Positions 8,521-17,760 of a stretch of 56,010 nucleotides of DNA are shown piece by piece. Both the position numbers and the translations under genes were made by a program. The notes under the pieces are model-generated. The model saw only the letters and a program-made list of their open reading frames with translations. It had not been told where the DNA came from and did not search any database. This DNA comes from an uncultured Saprospiraceae bacterium. GTDB lineage: Bacteria > Bacteroidota > Bacteroidia > Chitinophagales > Saprospiraceae. Each line of letters opens with the position of its first letter. Position 1 is the first letter of the stretch. The stretch lies in contig CALFDU010000034.1 of the NCBI GenBank assembly GCA_937950315.1, positions 1 through 56,010 of the forward strand. The letters are read 5' to 3'.

Positions 8521-9648
8521 ATGAAAAAGAAATTTCAATTAAAGGACATAGAACTAACGAATTTCAAGAAATATGGTTCTGTTAAATTGTCCTTTGGTTC
8601 GCATCTTAACGTGATCACGGGGCAGAATGGTGTAGGTAAAACAAGTATCCTTGATGCAATTCGTCTTTTATTGTTTGGGAAGATTTATTTTTCAGGATCT
8701 GACAAGTCTTGTATTTCACACGATGCAGATTTTTTACGCGCTTCCGCAAATGTTGTTGATCATAATGACGACTTACATACCATTGTCGCAAAGCTCCAAA
8801 AATCAAAGTCAAAGATCATTGAGCATGATGGAATTAAAGTCAAAAAATTATCTGAATACTTGGGCCAGTATTTATCTGTTTGTGTATCCCCCGATGATAT
8901 AAAATTGGTGAATGGATTGAGTAGTGATCGTCGAGAATTTATTGATCAAGCGATTGTTCAGTTTGACAAAACATATACACAACATTTAATTAAATACATC
9001 AAAGCAGTAAAACAAAGAAATGCTTTACTCAAACAGTTTTTGAAATCAGGAACTTACGATCAGAAGTTGTTGGTGGCTTACAATAAGATGATGATCGAAG
9101 CTGCCCCTTATATCCATGAAGCTAGAAAATCTTTCATGGAAGAATTCAAGAATTATTTTGTTGCAAGCTATGAAGAAATTGCCCCTGATTCGGAAGTGAT
9201 TGATTTGGTGTATCAGTCAAAATTAAGTGATAAGTCGATGGATGAATTGCTTGAAGAGTACGAGCAAAAAGACCGTTATTCTGGTCGATCCAACGTGGGT
9301 ATCCACAAAGATGAATTATCGATGTTGCTCAATGGTAATGAAATGAAATTATATGGATCGCAAGGACAGATTAAGTCTTTTGTTTTTGCCCTTAAAATAG
9401 CGCTCTTTGAATATTTTGTAAATAAAACTGGGCATATGCCGGTGCTTTTATTGGATGATATGTTTGATAAATTGGATCAATCGCGTGTTGAAAAAATCCT
9501 GTTGCAATTGAACGAAAAGTGGGGCGCTCAGGTTTTTATAAGTGATACTGATAAAGAAAGAATTACCAATTTCTTGATGGATAAAGGAGAAAAGACCAAC
9601 CACCTTCATATATTGGAAGACCAAAGTATAGAATACTACCATGTTTAG
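8521..9648 (+). CDS. recF: DNA replication and repair protein RecF
   Basis: 375 residues. RecF is an ABC-type ATPase that, with RecO and RecR, loads RecA at gaps. Walker A is GQNGVGKT at 34-41, the ABC signature region is GSQGQIKSF, and Walker B is LLLDDMFDKLD, followed by the D-loop. Length is typical. The usual dnaA/dnaN neighbours are not in the window; instead it overlaps by 8 nt a DUF721 gene, as is common in Bacteroidota. Divergent from pdhA across 130 bp. Confidence 0.93.
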   Translation: MKKKFQLKDIELTNFKKYGSVKLSFGSHLNVITGQNGVGKTSILDAIRLLLFGKIYFSGSDKSCISHDADFLRASANVVDHNDDLHTIVAKLQKSKSKIIEHDGIKVKKLSEYLGQYLSVCVSPDDIKLVNGLSSDRREFIDQAIVQFDKTYTQHLIKYIKAVKQRNALLKQFLKSGTYDQKLLVAYNKMMIEAAPYIHEARKSFMEEFKNYFVASYEEIAPDSEVIDLVYQSKLSDKSMDELLEEYEQKDRYSGRSNVGIHKDELSMLLNGNEMKLYGSQGQIKSFVFALKIALFEYFVNKTGHMPVLLLDDMFDKLDQSRVEKILLQLNEKWGAQVFISDTDKERITNFLMDKGEKTNHLHILEDQSIEYYHV

Positions 9649-9934
9649 AAAAAGAGAGCAGAAAATAGACGATATCATGAGGTCGATCATGAAAGAGAAT
9701 TCAAGGTTCTCAGATGGATTGCAAAAACAAAATATTGCTTCTATTTGGTCTGCTGTGCTTGGTAGTACGATTGCGCATTATACAAGTTCCATTAGGCTGG
9801 ATAAAAAGACCTTGTATGTAAAAATTAGTTCAGCCCCGTTAAGAAACGAACTGATCTATGAAAAGGAAAAATTGATTGCCAAACTCAACCAAGAATTGGT
9901 TCATCGTAAGATAGATGAGTTGGTTATTCGATAA
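9641..9934 (+). CDS. DUF721 (DciA-like) protein
   Basis: 97 residues. Recognised by size, position after recF and the KH-like pattern (IASIWSAVLGSTIAHYT, LYVKISSAPLRNELIYEKEKLI, ending in DELVIR). DUF721 includes DciA, which helps load the replicative helicase in bacteria lacking DnaC; the short Bacteroidota members are probably relatives but their role is less established. Its ATG lies 8 nt inside recF, giving translational coupling. Confidence 0.8.
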   Translation: MFRKREQKIDDIMRSIMKENSRFSDGLQKQNIASIWSAVLGSTIAHYTSSIRLDKKTLYVKISSAPLRNELIYEKEKLIAKLNQELVHRKIDELVIR

Positions 9935-9936
9935 AT

Positions 9937-9975
9937 AAAAAAGTCCGACTGTTGAATAACGGTCGGACTTTTTTA
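9937..9975. terminator. bidirectional intrinsic terminator
   Basis: Arms AAGTCCGAC (9941-9949) and GTCGGACTT (9962-9970) enclose a 12-nt loop, with A-run before and T-run after. It sits between the convergent DUF721 and subtilase genes, so it serves both strands. Confidence 0.85.
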
Positions 9976-9989
9976 TTATATCATTTACA

Positions 9990-11642
9990 CTATGCTTTAG
10001 GCATGGTTTTTTTATTCTTTTTTACCTTCTTTTTTCCTTTGACTGTTGCCGCTTGTTTCATCGCATGGTATGCATTTACAACACCTCCACTTACACTCAA
10101 TGTAGAAAATGAAGCTTGTTCGTCTGTACCTGGCACATTGACTTGGTCATTCAATTTGACCGAACTTTCCATCAAGATTGTTTTTACTTGAGTAGCAGTC
10201 AAAGAAGGGTAGTAGGATCTAAGAATAGCAGCAACACCAGCTACTACTGGCGCGGCCATACTCGTACCTTGAAGAGGACTGTATTCATTGTTTGGTAATG
10301 TGGAATAAACAGCCATTCCTGGAGCAAAAATATCAACATTGTCTTGTCCATAGTTTGAAAATGGAGCAGACAAATCTTCACCTTTGTTGTAAGATAATGC
10401 ACCTACTTCCATCCATGTTTTTGCAACTTTGGATTTGAATAATTTTTTCTTCATATAAGTATCATTCGGGAAGTTGTCTGTTGTGTCGTTGTTCTGAGCT
10501 GAGTTACCAGCAGCATGTACAAGCAATACGTCATTCTTTACAGCATGTTGTATTGCCTCATCTACAACTTGTTTATCCCATTTGTATCCTTTTCCAAAAC
10601 TCATATTGATGATGCTAGCTCCATTATCAACAGCATAGATAATTGCATTGGCTACATCTTTATCTCTTTCATCTCCATCCGGTACAGTACGTATAGACAT
10701 GATTTTTACATCTGCTGCTACTCCATCCATTCCTAGATCATTGTTTCTTACCGCACCGATAATTCCTGCAACGTGTGTTCCGTGAAGAGCATCTGGTCCT
10801 TCAACGTCATTGTTGCCATAATATCTTTCACGTTGATTGTTGTAATCGTCTCCGATTACCCCTCTTGGGTTGAAGTCAGTATTGTAGGCGTATTCAAGTT
10901 GGTTATTGAATCTTTCTTTGGCTCCATTGAATTGATCGATCAATTCGGTTCTTAAGTTTTCAACTGTACCGATTTGTTCTCCTTGGTTCAGAGCTTCCAT
11001 AACCATGTTTACTCCGATCATCAATCCTGGATCAGACGCTTGGTCAAGCGCTTCAATATTTTCTTTGTTGATGTCTTTTCCATCTAGTGCTGTTTCTAGT
11101 GCATCTACAGCATTCATGATCATTGTTTCAGTCTCACCAATCCTACCAAGTCTTTCTTGTGCACTTGCTCTGCTTGATTCAACTTCCTCTTTTACTTTCT
11201 TGTAAACCTTAAAATCATCCATTTGATTTTTAGAAAGTTGTGATTCTGTAGCATTTTCAAATTTGTACATATACTTTTTATACAATCTTGTTGCTTCATA
11301 TGTATCGTGGTTTACATTGCCTTTTGGTCCTCCGATAAAATTCCATCCATTGACATCATCGATATAACCATTTTTGTCATCATCAATTCCATTTCCTGGA
11401 ATTTCACCATGATTTACCCAGACATTGTCTTTGAGATCTTCATGTTCAACATCTACTCCTGAATCGATAACTGCGACGATTACTGTTGAGCTCTCCTTGC
11501 CTTTTGCAAGTTTGTAGGCATTTTCAGTTGATACACCGTTATATCCTTGGTCTTGACTTAAGTGTATCCAGTTTGTTGGTGCTTGCGCAAATAGGCCAAC
11601 TGTGAAAATTGTGCATAATGCACTAAATACTATATTTTTCAT
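9990..11642 (-). CDS. secreted S8 subtilisin-like serine peptidase
   Basis: 550 residues. A signal peptide ends near Ala-Gln at 19-20. The catalytic triad is Asp60 (AVIDSGVD), His287 (HGTHVAGI) and Ser461 (GTSMAAPVVAG), with the oxyanion Asn in AAGNSAQN. Between Asp and His lies an insertion of roughly 150 residues rich in charged helix, which is large for the family. A Ca-like acidic loop (NGIDDDKNGYIDD) follows the Asp. There is no T9SS C-terminal domain; the end is Lys-rich (KGKKKVKKNKK), so the route out of the periplasm is unclear. Stand-alone gene. Confidence 0.9.
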   Translation of the reverse strand: MKNIVFSALCTIFTVGLFAQAPTNWIHLSQDQGYNGVSTENAYKLAKGKESSTVIVAVIDSGVDVEHEDLKDNVWVNHGEIPGNGIDDDKNGYIDDVNGWNFIGGPKGNVNHDTYEATRLYKKYMYKFENATESQLSKNQMDDFKVYKKVKEEVESSRASAQERLGRIGETETMIMNAVDALETALDGKDINKENIEALDQASDPGLMIGVNMVMEALNQGEQIGTVENLRTELIDQFNGAKERFNNQLEYAYNTDFNPRGVIGDDYNNQRERYYGNNDVEGPDALHGTHVAGIIGAVRNNDLGMDGVAADVKIMSIRTVPDGDERDKDVANAIIYAVDNGASIINMSFGKGYKWDKQVVDEAIQHAVKNDVLLVHAAGNSAQNNDTTDNFPNDTYMKKKLFKSKVAKTWMEVGALSYNKGEDLSAPFSNYGQDNVDIFAPGMAVYSTLPNNEYSPLQGTSMAAPVVAGVAAILRSYYPSLTATQVKTILMESSVKLNDQVNVPGTDEQASFSTLSVSGGVVNAYHAMKQAATVKGKKKVKKNKKTMPKA

Positions 11643-11737
11643 GAATATTATTTGTTTGTGCCGCTAAGTTAATACTGATATAGTTGTTGTGCATATTATT
11701 AGTAAAATTCTAACGTTTATTATACTGTGTAAGACCT

Positions 11738-11772
11738 TTGGTCATATTATATAAAATAATAATATATATTTG
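11738..11772 (+). promoter_or_regulatory. probable promoter of the outer-membrane barrel gene
   Basis: TTG at 11738-11740 and TATATTTG at 11765-11772, with 24 nt between them, one more than the usual range. The earliest in-frame start (TTG 11770) falls inside the -7 box, so the true start should be an ATG at 11785 or 11791. Confidence 0.45.
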
Positions 11773-11790
11773 TATCATATTCATATGCAT

Positions 11791-12669
11791 ATGAGAAATT
11801 TAGTCATTTTAATCGTCATTATCTGTTCAATATTGCCATCAGCATTGGCTCAAAAGCCTTATTGGGAACTTGGATTTGGAGGCGGAATCAGCTCTTATTG
11901 GGGTGATTTAAATTCGGAATCACTTGCAGATAACTTCATGAATATGAATCCTGCAGGAAATGCATTTCTAAGATATAACTATGGAAATATTTCAGGAAGG
12001 GCTGTTTTAACAATAGGAAGATTAAAAGGAAGCGATGAAAACTCGATTGATCCTGGGCGATTGATGCGGAATTTGTCCTTCTTTTCACCAATAACAGAGT
12101 TGTCCGTGCTTGCAGAATACAATTTGTTTGAATTTGATCCTACTGACAATGAGTCCTTTTTCACCCCTTATGTTTTGGGTGGAATTGGAGTATTGAAATT
12201 TGATCCTAGAACAGAATACAATGGTCAGACCATTGTATTGCAGCCTTTAGGTACTGAAGGACAAGGGCTGGAAGGTAATCCAGATAGATATAATCTAGTA
12301 ACCTTGGCAATACCTGTAGGTGCGGGATTGAAATTTCGGTTAACAGATAACCTGATCGGATCCATTGAAATGATTGGAAGGGCGACATTTACAGATTATT
12401 TGGATGATGTGAGCACTACTTATGCAAATTACGATGACCTCTTGGCCAATAATGGTGAATTGAGTGCTTTCCTTTCGCAAAGGGTGGATGAATTTCTAGG
12501 AGAAGCTGAAGGATCGAATGCAGGTATTACCAATGGTACAAAAAGAGGAGGCTCTGAGGTAAATGATTATTATTTTTCCTTTATGATTAACCTTTCTTAT
12601 AATCTTGGTCGTAAATTGACGCTTGGAGGAAGAAGTTCAAGAAAAGGAGCTTCTTGTCCAAAGTTCTAA
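11791..12669 (+). CDS. outer-membrane beta-barrel protein (DUF6089-like)
   Basis: 292 residues from ATG 11791 (MRNLVILIV); ATG 11785 adds two residues. The signal peptide ends at ALA-Q. The mature part alternates hydrophobic and polar residues and begins with YWELGFGGGISSYWGDL, the look of DUF6089-type barrels found beside gliding or T9SS-related genes. Four or more amphipathic strands are visible, with an acidic loop near the end. No substrate can be inferred. Its stop overlaps the ATG of recQ (TAATG), an odd pairing of a barrel and a helicase in one transcript. Confidence 0.65.
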   Translation: MRNLVILIVIICSILPSALAQKPYWELGFGGGISSYWGDLNSESLADNFMNMNPAGNAFLRYNYGNISGRAVLTIGRLKGSDENSIDPGRLMRNLSFFSPITELSVLAEYNLFEFDPTDNESFFTPYVLGGIGVLKFDPRTEYNGQTIVLQPLGTEGQGLEGNPDRYNLVTLAIPVGAGLKFRLTDNLIGSIEMIGRATFTDYLDDVSTTYANYDDLLANNGELSAFLSQRVDEFLGEAEGSNAGITNGTKRGGSEVNDYYFSFMINLSYNLGRKLTLGGRSSRKGASCPKF

Positions 12670-14579
12670 TGAAGCAAGAAGATCTATTATTACCAAAGGC
12701 TATTCTTAAAAAATATTGGGGTTATGATGATTTTAGGCCCAAGCAAATTCCTGTAGTTTCTTCTATTTGTAGCGGACAGAATACATTGGCCGTATTACCG
12801 ACAGGTGGTGGTAAATCCATATGCTATCAAGTACCAGCCATTTATTTTCAACACTTAACAATTGTCATATCTCCCTTGATTGCATTGATGATCGATCAAG
12901 TTAAAGCGTTAACCGATAGAGATATTTCTGCCGCGGCTCTTCATGGAGGAATCGCAACCCAATTACAAAACGAAATCATTCAAGAAGCAATCAATGGTGA
13001 ATTGAAGTTGCTTTACATTTCTCCAGAACGATTGACATCTAAGTCATTTTTGCAAGGGCTCTCTAAAATGCAGTTGAGTTTGATAGCGGTTGATGAAGCG
13101 CATTGTATTTCTCAGTGGGGTCATGATTTTAGACCAGCCTACAGACAGATAAGTTCGCTTCAAGAAATGTTTCCATCTGTTCCGTTGCTTGCGGTAACAG
13201 CTACCGCCACTGAGCAAGTTCAAAAAGACATCGTTGAAAATTTGAAATTGGTGGATACAACGATGGTAAAGTTTGCATCGAGGAGAGAAAATCTCTCCTA
13301 TCAAGTGATTGATACGGAAAATAAGAATGGAGTTTTGTTGAGTATTGCCTTGAGCAAGCCGGATGTATCCGGAATTGTCTATGCAAGAAGTAGAAAGCTG
13401 GTAGGAAAAATAACTCAATTCCTAAAAAAGAGAAAAGTAAAGGTAGCGGCTTATCACGCTGGTCTGGATAACAAAACCAAAATGAAACATCAGCAACAGT
13501 GGATCGATGGTAAAATAGATTTGATTGTTGCAACCAATGCATTTGGAATGGGAATTGATAAATCCAATGTTCGCTATGTAATTCATTTTGATTTGCCCCC
13601 CAATTTGGAAGAATACATTCAAGAAGCCGGACGGGCTGGAAGGGATGGAATGTTGAGTGAGGCCATCATATTATTAGATAAAGGGGATGTGGAAGAAAAG
13701 AAACGTGATGTTGAAAAAACGTATCCGCCTATTCATTTGATCAAGGATACCTATAAATCATTGGCTTCACATTATGGTCTCGCCGTTGGGGAAAAAATGC
13801 CATTTGCAAAGTCCTTTCAATTGTTGGTCTTCTGTGAGCATTATGGTTTGCCAGTATTGCCGACCTACTATGCGATCAAGATGTTGGACAAGATGAATTA
13901 TATTCTGATGACAGATAGTTTTTATCATGCATCAACTTTGCAATGTAATAAGGATCAACTAGATGTTTTTTTGAATGGAAGAGGAAACGATATGGAAAGA
14001 GATCTGATTGGTAAAGTGCTAAGGATATACGATGGAATTTTTTACAAACGAGTCAAAATTGATGAAGATTACCTGTCGGAGAAATTGGTAATAACCATCC
14101 CAGAGGTAAAGCAAAGTTTGAAGAAATTGGATGCTATGAAAGTCATTCAATATGAAGAAGGTGGAGATATTCCAAAAGTGAAAGTTCGAGGTCCAAGATT
14201 ACACAGTGATAAAATAAAGATTTCAGAATCTATATACAGTGAGCGAAAGCAAAGTGCATTTGATCGATTGGAAGCTTTGGAAAATTATCTTGAAGGGGAA
14301 GGCTGTCGCCAAATTGTAATAGATCGATACTTTGGATTTGAAGGTGAGGAATGTGGGAAATGTGATGTGTGTAAAAAGGCACGTGATGGAGGAAAGCGCG
14401 ACCATGTTTTTTTAAAGGAAAAGGTAATTGGATTGTTGAAAAGAGAGGTAAATACATTGGAGGCTTTGATTGAGCAATTTAGTGAGATCGAGCGTAAGGA
14501 ATTGGTGACTGTGTTGGAGCAGATGGAAGCGGATCGGGTGATTTCTATAGTTTCTAACAATGTTATTTTGGAACGATGA
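12669..14579 (+). CDS. recQ: ATP-dependent DNA helicase RecQ
   Basis: 636 residues from ATG 12669, which overlaps the barrel-gene stop; a TTG at 12654 is less likely. RecQ unwinds branched and gapped DNA 3' to 5'. Walker A is TGGGKS at 45-50; DEAH with HCISQWGHDF, motif VI (AGRAGRDG) and the RecQ zinc cluster (GEECGKCDVCKKAR) are present. Compared with E. coli RecQ the C-terminal HRDC domain appears absent or reduced, ending after a short winged-helix part. Coupled to the next gene by ATGA. Confidence 0.93.
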   Translation: MKQEDLLLPKAILKKYWGYDDFRPKQIPVVSSICSGQNTLAVLPTGGGKSICYQVPAIYFQHLTIVISPLIALMIDQVKALTDRDISAAALHGGIATQLQNEIIQEAINGELKLLYISPERLTSKSFLQGLSKMQLSLIAVDEAHCISQWGHDFRPAYRQISSLQEMFPSVPLLAVTATATEQVQKDIVENLKLVDTTMVKFASRRENLSYQVIDTENKNGVLLSIALSKPDVSGIVYARSRKLVGKITQFLKKRKVKVAAYHAGLDNKTKMKHQQQWIDGKIDLIVATNAFGMGIDKSNVRYVIHFDLPPNLEEYIQEAGRAGRDGMLSEAIILLDKGDVEEKKRDVEKTYPPIHLIKDTYKSLASHYGLAVGEKMPFAKSFQLLVFCEHYGLPVLPTYYAIKMLDKMNYILMTDSFYHASTLQCNKDQLDVFLNGRGNDMERDLIGKVLRIYDGIFYKRVKIDEDYLSEKLVITIPEVKQSLKKLDAMKVIQYEEGGDIPKVKVRGPRLHSDKIKISESIYSERKQSAFDRLEALENYLEGEGCRQIVIDRYFGFEGEECGKCDVCKKARDGGKRDHVFLKEKVIGLLKREVNTLEALIEQFSEIERKELVTVLEQMEADRVISIVSNNVILER

Positions 14580-15679
14580 GTGTAGGGAGTAAACATATTG
14601 TTATCTGTTCGACGAGTCTTGCGGAGTATGATCGACGGATCCAGCGTATTGCAAAGACTTTGAGTAGCGGGTATGAAGTAGGGTGGATTAGTAGAGGATC
14701 TTTGTCCGTTGATTGGTTGACACATCGAGGACTAAACCCAATCTTTGGAAAGGGTTTTCTGTTTTATGCTTTTTTTAATATTCGCTTGTTCTTCAAGCTT
14801 TTGTTTGTTAAATCTGACATCATTTGTGCTGTTGATTTGGATACGGTTTTGCCTTGTTATTTGGTGGCAAAGCTGAGGAGAAAAACTCTTGTGTTTGACG
14901 CTCATGAATATTTTGTTGAAGTTCCTGAATTGGAGGGAAGAGATTTTGTGAAAAACTTTTGGGTGCGCATAGAAAAATTCTGTTTGAGTAAAAATAAATA
15001 CAACTATACGGTAGGACCAGAACTCGCAAAAATATTTGCCGAAAGGCTGGGACAGAAATATGAAGTGATCAAAAATGTCCCGTTTAAAAGCAAGCAAAAG
15101 ATTGAAAAGAAAAGTGATGGAAAAACGATGGTGTATCTGGGGATGGTCAACGAGGGTAGAGGAGTAGAATTGGCCATTAAATCTTTGGTAGAATTGACGG
15201 ATAAAAAATTGAAAATAATCGGGAGTGGGGATGTTGAAGAAAAAATGAAAACACTCGCAAAAAAGTTGGGTGTTGAAGATCGCGTTGTTTTTAAAGGGTA
15301 TGTTCAACCAGATTCAATTGAGCTCGAACTTTCGACCTGCTGGATTGCATTAAATATGCTAAATCCAATCTCAAAAAGTTATTACTATAGTTTGGCAAAT
15401 AAATTCTTTGACTACATGCATGTTGGATTACCGACCGTAAATATGGCTTTTCCAGAATATCAGGCTATCAACGAAAATACGAAGTCGGGTGTCTTGGCTT
15501 CAGCATATACATCGGATGCGTTGATTGAGGCAGTACACAAACTAGAGGAAGGAGCTTTTTATTCTGCGTGTGTAGATAATATGATGGCTTCAAAATACTA
15601 TTATAGTTGGGATAATGAATCTAAGTCCTTGCTGGATTTTTACGCAGATATTGTAAAAATATTAAATATTAAAAATTGA
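14576..15679 (+). CDS. glycosyltransferase, GT4-like
   Basis: 367 residues, no signal peptide. The GT-B fold pattern is seen: an N-terminal Rossmann-like half with a DAHEYF motif, and a C-terminal half with a donor-site region (MVYLGMVNEGRGVELAI, KIIGSGD) and a sugar-nucleotide loop in SLANKFFDYMHVGLPTV. It likely transfers a sugar to cell-surface glycan or glycolipid; donor and acceptor are unknown. Its start overlaps the recQ stop by 4 nt, so the two are probably co-expressed by chance of packing rather than function. Confidence 0.8.
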   Translation: MSVGSKHIVICSTSLAEYDRRIQRIAKTLSSGYEVGWISRGSLSVDWLTHRGLNPIFGKGFLFYAFFNIRLFFKLLFVKSDIICAVDLDTVLPCYLVAKLRRKTLVFDAHEYFVEVPELEGRDFVKNFWVRIEKFCLSKNKYNYTVGPELAKIFAERLGQKYEVIKNVPFKSKQKIEKKSDGKTMVYLGMVNEGRGVELAIKSLVELTDKKLKIIGSGDVEEKMKTLAKKLGVEDRVVFKGYVQPDSIELELSTCWIALNMLNPISKSYYYSLANKFFDYMHVGLPTVNMAFPEYQAINENTKSGVLASAYTSDALIEAVHKLEEGAFYSACVDNMMASKYYYSWDNESKSLLDFYADIVKILNIKN

Positions 15680-15709
15680 TAATATGCTTTTTCAGCATGT
15701 AAATTTTGC

Positions 15710-15717
15710 TAGTTTTG
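15710..15717 (+). promoter_or_regulatory. -7 element of glyA
   Basis: TAGTTTTG matches TAnnTTTG 22 nt before the GTG at 15739. No TTG at -33 is seen. The box covers the TTG codons that could also start the frame, which favours the GTG. Confidence 0.35.
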
Positions 15718-15738
15718 GGTTCTTCAAAACAAGGATAC

Positions 15739-17001
15739 GTGAATCAAACAATTTCAAGTCTAATCAACCAAGAGCTTAATCGCCAAAGAAGAGGGGTAGA
15801 ACTCATTGCTTCTGAGAACTTTACGAGTCAAAATGTGATCAATGCAATGGGAAGTTGCTTGACCAATAAGTATGCCGAAGGATACCCGGGAAAGCGGTAT
15901 TACGGGGGTTGCGAGGTGGTTGATCAAATAGAACAACTGGCTATTGATTCCTTGAAAGAGCTTTTTGGAGCGGAGTATGCGAATGTGCAGCCTCATTCAG
16001 GGGCACAAGCCAATGCGGCAGTATTTCTAGCCTGCTTATCTGCTGGAGATACCGTATTAGGATTTGACTTGTCTCACGGAGGACATTTGAGTCACGGATC
16101 TCCAGTAAATTATAGTGGAAAAATATACAACCCAGTATTCTATGGGGTTGAAGAAGATAGTGGTTTGATTGATATGGATAAAGTGGAGGCTTTGGCCAAT
16201 TTACACAGACCAAAATTGATTATTTGTGGAGCAAGTGCCTATGCTCGTGATTGGGATTATGCGCGATTCAGAAAGATTGCAGATGATTTAAATGCGCTGT
16301 TGCTTGCGGATATTGCGCACCCAGCTGGTTTGATTGCAGGGAAGTTATTGAATGATCCAGTTCCACATTGTCATATTGTGACGTCTACCACGCACAAAAC
16401 ATTAAGAGGCCCTCGTGGAGGAATTATCATGATGGGTAAAGATTTTCCAAATCCTTGGGGTAGAAAGACAAAAAAAGGAAATGAGATTATGATGTCTTCT
16501 ATTTTAAACAGTGGCGTTTTTCCAGGCATGCAAGGTGGTCCTTTGGAGCACGTTATTGCAGCGAAAGCTGTTGCTTTCGGGGAAGCGCTTGATCCATCAT
16601 TTGCAACATATGGAAAACAAGTTATTGCCAATGCTCAAGCAATGTCAAAAGCTTTCATAGCAAAAGACTATAAGATTATATCGGGAGGAACAGATAATCA
16701 CCTCATGCTTATTGATCTTAGAAACAAAAATAGGACAGGAAAGGAGATAGAGAGAGCGTTGCAAGAAGCAGATATAACAGTCAATAAAAACATGGTTCCT
16801 TTTGATGATAGAAGTCCATTCGTAACTTCAGGGATAAGAATCGGAACACCAGCGGTAACGACCAGAGGTTTTGTGGAAAAAGATTGTGAACAAGTGGTAG
16901 AGTGGATTGATCAAATAGTGAATAATCCTGAAGATGAAGCGATGCTTGCTTCAATACGTTCTGAAGTAAACAAGCACATGGAAGCTTTTCCATTGTATTA
17001 A
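15739..17001 (+). CDS. glyA: serine hydroxymethyltransferase
   Basis: 420 residues from GTG 15739 ([14 protein letters not shown]), the start that matches the usual spacing to ELIASENF; the open frame runs back to a TTG at 15706. It interconverts serine and glycine with tetrahydrofolate and PLP. The PLP lysine is K220 in [28 protein letters not shown] and [14 protein letters not shown] are diagnostic. Its stop overlaps that of truA, which is convergent, so no terminator fits between them. Confidence 0.93.
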   Translation: MNQTISSLINQELNRQRRGVELIASENFTSQNVINAMGSCLTNKYAEGYPGKRYYGGCEVVDQIEQLAIDSLKELFGAEYANVQPHSGAQANAAVFLACLSAGDTVLGFDLSHGGHLSHGSPVNYSGKIYNPVFYGVEEDSGLIDMDKVEALANLHRPKLIICGASAYARDWDYARFRKIADDLNALLLADIAHPAGLIAGKLLNDPVPHCHIVTSTTHKTLRGPRGGIIMMGKDFPNPWGRKTKKGNEIMMSSILNSGVFPGMQGGPLEHVIAAKAVAFGEALDPSFATYGKQVIANAQAMSKAFIAKDYKIISGGTDNHLMLIDLRNKNRTGKEIERALQEADITVNKNMVPFDDRSPFVTSGIRIGTPAVTTRGFVEKDCEQVVEWIDQIVNNPEDEAMLASIRSEVNKHMEAFPLY

Positions 17002-17756
17002 TTTTCTTCCACTATTTTTTCCGGATAGAGTACTTCGTTTAGAAATAAGCCGTCAGGAGGTACAGATAGATCTTTACTGAATCTTCGTTGTTCTTTCATG
17101 GCAGTATGTATTTCAACTAAGTCAATAAGTCCATTCATATAGTTGAGGCACATTCCTACAATGAGTCTTACCATTCCTCTGAGGAATCGATTGGACGTTA
17201 CATGATACACATAGTTGGATTCATCGATTTTCACCCATTTTGATTGAGTCAAAGAACAGATGTAGTTTTTAACTTCTGAGTTGCTTTTGCAGAGAGGAAA
17301 GAACTCTTCGTAGGCTAAGAGGACTTTTGCTGCTTCATTTAATTTGTCAAGGTCAAAGTTTTTCTTCGAAGGAATCTGGTAGCTTAAATGAAATGGGTTT
17401 TTGTCTAGACTTAGGTTGTAATTGTAGCTACGTTGATACGCATCAAACCTTGCGTGTGCTTCTGCCTGCACCTTTTTTATCTCCAGGAATGCAAGATGTG
17501 AACCACTCATTCTATTGAGTTTGTACAATAGATTTTCAGTTGTTAGAATGGAGGGAATGTCAGCATGGAAATAATACGTTGAAGCATGCACACCAGCATC
17601 TGTCCGACCACATCCAACTACTTCAATATTGTCTTGAAATAGGGTAGCAAAAAGTACTTCAATATCATCCTGGATGGTAGGAGCATTGGGTTGTTTTTGC
17701 CAGCCGCTATGGTTGGTGCCATTGTAAGCTATCTTAAAAAAGAATCTTTGCTTCAA
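16998..17756 (-). CDS. truA: tRNA pseudouridine(38-40) synthase
   Basis: 252 residues from TTG 17756 ([13 protein letters not shown]), chosen because it begins 5 nt after the upstream stop and aligns with normal TruA N-termini; an ATG at 17801 would overlap the upstream gene by 41 nt. It converts U38-U40 in tRNA anticodon arms to pseudouridine. The catalytic Asp lies in [11 protein letters not shown], and [13 protein letters not shown] and [12 protein letters not shown] are conserved. Length is normal. Last gene of a minus-strand run with two arylsulfotransferase-like genes. Confidence 0.9.
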   Translation of the reverse strand: MKQRFFFKIAYNGTNHSGWQKQPNAPTIQDDIEVLFATLFQDNIEVVGCGRTDAGVHASTYYFHADIPSILTTENLLYKLNRMSGSHLAFLEIKKVQAEAHARFDAYQRSYNYNLSLDKNPFHLSYQIPSKKNFDLDKLNEAAKVLLAYEEFFPLCKSNSEVKNYICSLTQSKWVKIDESNYVYHVTSNRFLRGMVRLIVGMCLNYMNGLIDLVEIHTAMKEQRRFSKDLSVPPDGLFLNEVLYPEKIVEEN

Positions 17757-17760
17757 GCAG

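Noticed and set aside
8391-9650. A replication origin near recF.
   Set aside because: dnaA and dnaN are absent and no cluster of DnaA-box-like sequences was evident.
15676-15698. A short hairpin (ATGCT/AGCAT) before glyA as a terminator for the glycosyltransferase gene.
   Set aside because: Five pairs without a T-run is too weak to call.
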